9,171 nt of DNA from Devosia sp. (lineage in GTDB: Bacteria > Pseudomonadota > Alphaproteobacteria > Rhizobiales > Devosiaceae), in contig JAQGKH010000176.1 in the NCBI GenBank assembly GCA_028290225.1, forward strand, positions 1 through 9,171, given 5' to 3'. Position 1 is the first letter of the stretch, and each line of letters starts with the position of its first letter. The notes beneath the pieces were generated by a model. That model worked only from the letters and a program-made list of their open reading frames with translations, was not told the DNA's origin and searched no databases. Position numbers and translations under genes: made by a program. This document shows positions 6,477 to 9,171 of the stretch, piece after piece.

Positions 6477-7525
6477 TTGCCTTCCACCGCAGCCTTGTCG
6501 AAGTCGTTGGCGCTTTCCAGCAGGGAGGAATCCAGCACCAGGTTGAGATCGACATCGGCGGCCAAGCCGCCTTCTTCTTCGGTGCCCTGGCGCAGGAAGT
6601 CATGATAGGCCTGGAAGCCGGGCAGGTAATGCGACCCAAGCGGCTGGTCGGCCAGCGATGCCGGCGGGGTCTTGAGCGTGTGGGCCGCAGCCCAGTTCTC
6701 GGTCGCCAGGGTCTCGAGCTCGAACTCCTCGGGCCGGATTTCCTTGGCCATGGCGAAGGCCTTCTCGTCATTGGCGGCGGCATAGGCCACGCCCTTGGCG
6801 ACGGCGCGCAGGAACCCTGCGAGCTTTTCGGGCTCGGACTCCAGCAGGTCGGCGGTTACCACGATGCCATTGGCCGGGAAATCCTGGGCTTCCTGGGGCA
6901 GGATGGTGACCATCTCGATCCCGGCGGAGCGGATGGCTGCCAGGTCGAACAGGCTCGAGGAATAAGCATCCACCTGCCCGGTCTGCAACGCATCCACCGT
7001 CAGGGCCGAACCGTCGCCCACGGGAACCAGGCGCACGTCGTCGCCCTCGCCCAGGCCAGCTTCGGCCAGCACGGCCCGCACCAGCGGCACTTCACCGCCC
7101 GACAGGTCGGAAACGCCGACGCGCTTGCCGGCCAGGTCGCTCAGTTGCGTGATGCCGGACTTGGCCGTTGCTGCCAGGGTGAAGATGTTGGCGTACTGAT
7201 AGGAATAAACCCAGCGCAGTTCATGGCCCTGGGCGACGGCATTGAGGAAGGCGCTGGGGGCTGGCAGGGCCGCTTCGGCATTGCCGGCCAGCACCTGCTG
7301 GATGGCCGAGCTCGACCCGCCCGCATCCTCGAATTCGACCTCGAGGCCTTCTTCGGCAAAAAAGCCGAGCTCATCGGCGATATAGAACGGATGGTATTGA
7401 TTGACGCTTTCCACCGGGAACATGAACCGGAAGGTTTCCAGTTCCTGGGCGCTGGTGGCGCCCGTGCTCAGGATGGTCAGAAGGCTAATGCCTGCGGCCA
7501 GGCGCCGTATGTGCAGTTTGGTCAC
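6473..7525 (-). CDS. Periplasmic substrate-binding protein of an ABC transporter (NMT1/THI5-like)
   Basis: A 350-residue exported protein. Residues 1-26 form a signal peptide: basic MTKLHIRR, a hydrophobic core AAGISLLTIL, and a likely cut after A26 (TSA|QE). The mature part follows the NMT1/SsuA-like plan: YHPFYIADELGFFAEEGLEVEF near 44-65, QQVLAGNAEAAL near 76-87, and SDLAGKRVGVSD near 129-140. This family binds small, often nitrogen- or sulfur-containing compounds such as pyrimidines, nitrate and alkanesulfonates; the ligand here cannot be read from sequence. The GTG start at 7525 has GAGAGG (7536-7531) five bases upstream and fits the signal peptide exactly. It is the first gene of the operon and faces the gntR-type gene across a 163-base regulatory region. 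Confidence 0.93.
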   Translation of the reverse strand: MTKLHIRRLAAGISLLTILSTGATSAQELETFRFMFPVESVNQYHPFYIADELGFFAEEGLEVEFEDAGGSSSAIQQVLAGNAEAALPAPSAFLNAVAQGHELRWVYSYQYANIFTLAATAKSGITQLSDLAGKRVGVSDLSGGEVPLVRAVLAEAGLGEGDDVRLVPVGDGSALTVDALQTGQVDAYSSSLFDLAAIRSAGIEMVTILPQEAQDFPANGIVVTADLLESEPEKLAGFLRAVAKGVAYAAANDEKAFAMAKEIRPEEFELETLATENWAAAHTLKTPPASLADQPLGSHYLPGFQAYHDFLRQGTEEEGGLAADVDLNLVLDSSLLESANDFDKAAVEGK

Positions 7526-7530
7526 TCGAA

Positions 7531-7536
7531 CCTCTC
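7531..7536 (-). promoter_or_regulatory. Ribosome binding site fixing the GTG start of the binding-protein gene
   Basis: The minus strand reads GAGAGG, then five bases, then GTG. No in-frame ATG precedes the signal peptide, so this site supports initiation at GTG. Confidence 0.7.
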
Positions 7537-7601
7537 GGAAACAGTTTCACACACCAGCTGCACCCAGGCTGCCGTTCCACGCTCGGCAGTCGAGATCATG
7601 C

Positions 7602-7630
7602 TTGCCCCACCATCACTAATATATTAGATC
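7602..7630 (+). promoter_or_regulatory. Candidate promoter of the GntR-family regulator gene
   Basis: TTGCCC (7602-7607) and TAGATC (7625-7630) are 17 bases apart, the same form as the candidate promoters at 1579 and 2493. The CTAATATATTAG palindrome covers the end of the spacer and the start of the -10 box, so a bound repressor would block it. The leader to the TTG start would be about 50 bases. A matching promoter for the divergent operon could not be called: TTGATA on the minus strand (7641-7636) lacks a convincing -10 partner. Confidence 0.35.
7616..7627. promoter_or_regulatory. Perfect 12-bp palindrome CTAATATATTAG, candidate GntR/FCD operator
   Basis: The sequence is fully self-complementary (CTAATA/TATTAG) and sits in the divergent promoter region between the binding-protein gene and the regulator gene. 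It is a conspicuous AT island in GC-rich DNA. Dimeric FCD-type GntR regulators commonly bind short AT-rich palindromes next to their own gene, and the spot would let one site control both directions. The assignment to this regulator is inference from position and symmetry. Confidence 0.55.
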
Positions 7631-7676
7631 ATGGATATCAAGCGGCACTTCACGAGCTTCCGCTCAAAAAGAAATC

Positions 7677-7682
7677 AGGTGA
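7677..7682 (+). promoter_or_regulatory. Ribosome binding site fixing the TTG start of the gntR-type gene
   Basis: AGGTGA lies six bases before the TTG at 7689. The first in-frame ATG, at 7722, has no comparable site in front of it. Confidence 0.6.
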
Positions 7683-7688
7683 CAGCGA

Positions 7689-8393
7689 TTGATTAAATTC
7701 ACGGCGGACGAGCAGAAGTTGATGTCGGCTGTCAGCCGCAAGGACACAGTACTTCAGCTGATCCGCGCCGCCATTGTCGACGGACGGCTGCTAGCCGGCA
7801 CCCGTCTGGATCAAAATGAATTGGCCGCCCAGCTCGGCGTCAGCCGCATGCCCGTGCGCGAAGCCCTCAAGCAGCTCGAAACCGAGCGCCTCGTCGTGGT
7901 TTACCCCTATCGGGGCGTGGAGGTTTCCCGACTGGAACCCTCGGAAATTTCGGAGATGTTCGAGATCCGCGTCGCGCTGGAGCGGCTGGCGGTCAAGCGC
8001 GCCGCCGGCGTCATGACGCCTTCCCATTTTTCCCGGTTGCGCGCCGTGCTGGCCGAAATGGACCAGCACCTGGTCCCCATGGTGGAAGGGGATCCCTGGA
8101 TGGATCTGAACCAATCCTTCCATGGCATCATGAACGAAGCCGCCGGCTGGCCTCATCTGGTCGAGACCATCAACCAGTACCGCGCCAATGTGGAACGTTA
8201 CGTGCGCTATTATTTCGCCTTGCGCGGTCGCGAGCAATCCCAGAAGGAACACTGGGATTTGCTCACCGCCTGCGAGAACCGCGATATCGTCGTGGCCCAG
8301 CAGACCATCGAGCAACACTTGCGCAACACGGCCATAACCCTGGTCGAGGCCGTTCGGGCGGATGCTGGCGACAGCCACAAGCAGCCCGCCTAA
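7689..8393 (+). CDS. GntR-family transcriptional regulator, FCD (FadR) subfamily
   Basis: A 234-residue regulator. The winged helix-turn-helix spans about 18-80 with the recognition segment QNELAAQLGVSRMPVREAL (42-60), near-consensus for GntR proteins. The all-helical FCD ligand domain covers about 88-225. Likely metal ligands are N141 and H145 (NQSFH), H188 and H210; the first is Asn where many FCD proteins have Asp. Such domains sense small carboxylates, often pathway substrates or intermediates. The TTG start has AGGTGA six bases upstream; starting at the ATG at 7722 would remove 11 residues ahead of the DNA-binding domain. The gene is divergent from the ABC/hydrolase operon and 28 bases ahead of the ACMSD-like gene, so it probably controls both. 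A palindrome in the shared promoter is the likely operator. Confidence 0.92.
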   Translation: MIKFTADEQKLMSAVSRKDTVLQLIRAAIVDGRLLAGTRLDQNELAAQLGVSRMPVREALKQLETERLVVVYPYRGVEVSRLEPSEISEMFEIRVALERLAVKRAAGVMTPSHFSRLRAVLAEMDQHLVPMVEGDPWMDLNQSFHGIMNEAAGWPHLVETINQYRANVERYVRYYFALRGREQSQKEHWDLLTACENRDIVVAQQTIEQHLRNTAITLVEAVRADAGDSHKQPA

Positions 8394-8421
8394 ATCAGAT
8401 TATTCCATTCGGGACAGCAGC

Positions 8422-9171
8422 GTGACCAATCAAACTCGGGCCCTCCGCATCGACGTGCATGCCCATTATTATTCCGACCGCTTCATCGACCTCATCGAAT
8501 CCAGGGGCTGCGATTGCGGCGCCTGCGTGCGCCGCGACCCCCGCGGGCCCATCATCGATGCCGGACCGCTCCATGCCGGCCCGCTGGCCTCGCGCTTCAT
8601 CAACCTGGACGAGCGGATCGCGGACATGGACGCCCAGGGCGTCGACATCCAGGCCTTGTCGCTGACGCAGCCCATGGTGTACTGGGCCGACGAAAATCTG
8701 GCGCGCGAACTGTCGGCGACCTTCAACGACGACCTGGTTGTCGCCCATGAACGCTTCCCCGATCGCCTGGTCGGGCTGGCGATGCTGCCCATGCATCACC
8801 CCCAATCGGCCCTGGACGAGCTGGCGCGCATCAAGACGGCGCCCGGTATTCGCGGCGTCTATATGGGCACCGCGATCGGCGACATGGACCTGTCCCATGA
8901 AAGTTTGCTGCCCGTCTTCGAGGCTATCGAGGCCGCCCGATTGCCGGTGCTGCTGCATCCCCTCAAGGTGCTGGGCATGGGGGATCGGCTCAAGCCCTAT
9001 TTCCTGGCCAATCTGCTCGGCAACCCCTTCGACACCGCCATCGCCGCAGCCCATCTGATCTTCGGGGGCGTGCTGGACCGCTTTCCCAAGCTCGACGTGG
9101 TGCTGCCCCATGCCGGTGGCGCGCTGCCCTTCCTAATCGGCCGCCTGCAGCATGGCTGGACGGTTCGGCCT
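8422..9171 (+). CDS. Amidohydrolase, ACMSD-like (Amidohydro_2), 3' end outside window
   Basis: The first 250 codons of a TIM-barrel metal enzyme, open to the last base. Metal-binding HxH is H13-A-H15 (DVHAH), the next ligand H179 is in LLHP, and H230 lies in LPHAGG. The 51-residue step from H179 to H230 matches that between the corresponding histidines of 2-amino-3-carboxymuconate-6-semialdehyde decarboxylase; the final metal Asp would lie past the window. Relatives include non-oxidative decarboxylases (gamma-resorcylate, isoorotate, 5-carboxyvanillate) and hydrolases, so a decarboxylase or hydrolase role is likely but the substrate is open. A Cys cluster, CDCGAC (31-35), follows the first strand. 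The GTG start has GGGA (8411-8414) seven bases upstream, and there is no in-frame ATG between the gntR stop and this point. It probably forms an operon with the regulator. Confidence 0.87.
   Translation, partial: MTNQTRALRIDVHAHYYSDRFIDLIESRGCDCGACVRRDPRGPIIDAGPLHAGPLASRFINLDERIADMDAQGVDIQALSLTQPMVYWADENLARELSATFNDDLVVAHERFPDRLVGLAMLPMHHPQSALDELARIKTAPGIRGVYMGTAIGDMDLSHESLLPVFEAIEAARLPVLLHPLKVLGMGDRLKPYFLANLLGNPFDTAIAAAHLIFGGVLDRFPKLDVVLPHAGGALPFLIGRLQHGWTVRP

Larger units (their letters stand above)
7593..7633. repeat. Direct repeats AGATCATG flanking the operator region
   Basis: AGATCATG occurs at 7593-7600 and again at 7626-7633, 33 bases apart start to start, about three helical turns. 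The second copy overlaps the end of the 12-bp palindrome. Such phasing could place two protein subunits on one DNA face, but an 8-base repeat may also be chance. Confidence 0.35.

Noticed and set aside
5382..6605. 407-codon plus-strand frame across the ABC permease, ATPase and binding-protein genes
   Set aside because: It spans three well-supported minus-strand genes; its His/Gln/Arg-rich translation shows no domain.
6425..7627. 400-codon plus-strand frame over the binding-protein gene
   Set aside because: Antisense shadow of a gene with signal peptide, ribosome binding site and family motifs.
8395..9111. 238-codon minus-strand frame at the right end
   Set aside because: It mirrors the ACMSD-like gene; the plus-strand frame has the metal-binding histidines at the right spacing.

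Overview
The window looks like chromosomal DNA from a GC-rich alphaproteobacterium, most likely of the order Hyphomicrobiales (a Devosia/Pelagibacterium-like lineage is my guess). The reasons are the strong G/C bias at third codon positions, TTGCCC-type -35 boxes, frequent GTG/TTG starts, a candidate RirA-type iron box (TGA-N9-TCA), and a COG4091 oxidoreductase. The placement is inference; the window has no marker gene.

Left part (1-2611): the first 22 bases are probably the 5' end of a minus-strand gene leaving the window. Then come a COG4091-type homoserine-dehydrogenase-like oxidoreductase with a C-terminal SAF domain (180-1496) and a siderophore-interacting FAD-dependent ferric reductase (1636-2442). 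The reductase has a candidate promoter overlapped by a TCCTGA-N9-TCAGGA inverted repeat. Next is tRNA-Ala(CGC) with an encoded CCA end (2536-2611), preceded by a plausible promoter. A 334-base stretch without a gene follows; it holds three inverted repeats and one terminator-like hairpin.

Right part (2946-9171): this is one catabolic locus built around a divergent promoter. On the minus strand, read from 7525 down to 2946, are a periplasmic NMT1/THI5-like binding protein, an ABC ATPase, an ABC permease, an asparaginase-family amidohydrolase and a NodB-fold (PuuE/cyclic-imidase-like) amidohydrolase. These five genes are tightly packed: two 4-base GTGA overlaps, one 14-base overlap and one 12-base gap. 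The stop codon of the last gene lies in the loop of a perfect 13-bp inverted repeat. On the plus strand are a GntR/FCD regulator (7689-8393) and the first 250 codons of an ACMSD-like amidohydrolase/decarboxylase (8422 to the window end). The latter begins at a GTG and was found by reading the sequence directly.

Working model (inference): a small nitrogen-containing, probably cyclic amide or imide compound is imported by the NMT1-type ABC transporter. It is ring-opened by the NodB-fold enzyme, deamidated by the asparaginase homologue and further processed by the ACMSD-like enzyme. The FCD regulator would act at the perfect palindrome CTAATATATTAG in the divergent promoter. All seven genes of this locus appear to start with GTG or TTG, while the two complete genes to the left start with ATG. 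I do not recognise the exact combination as a named pathway.
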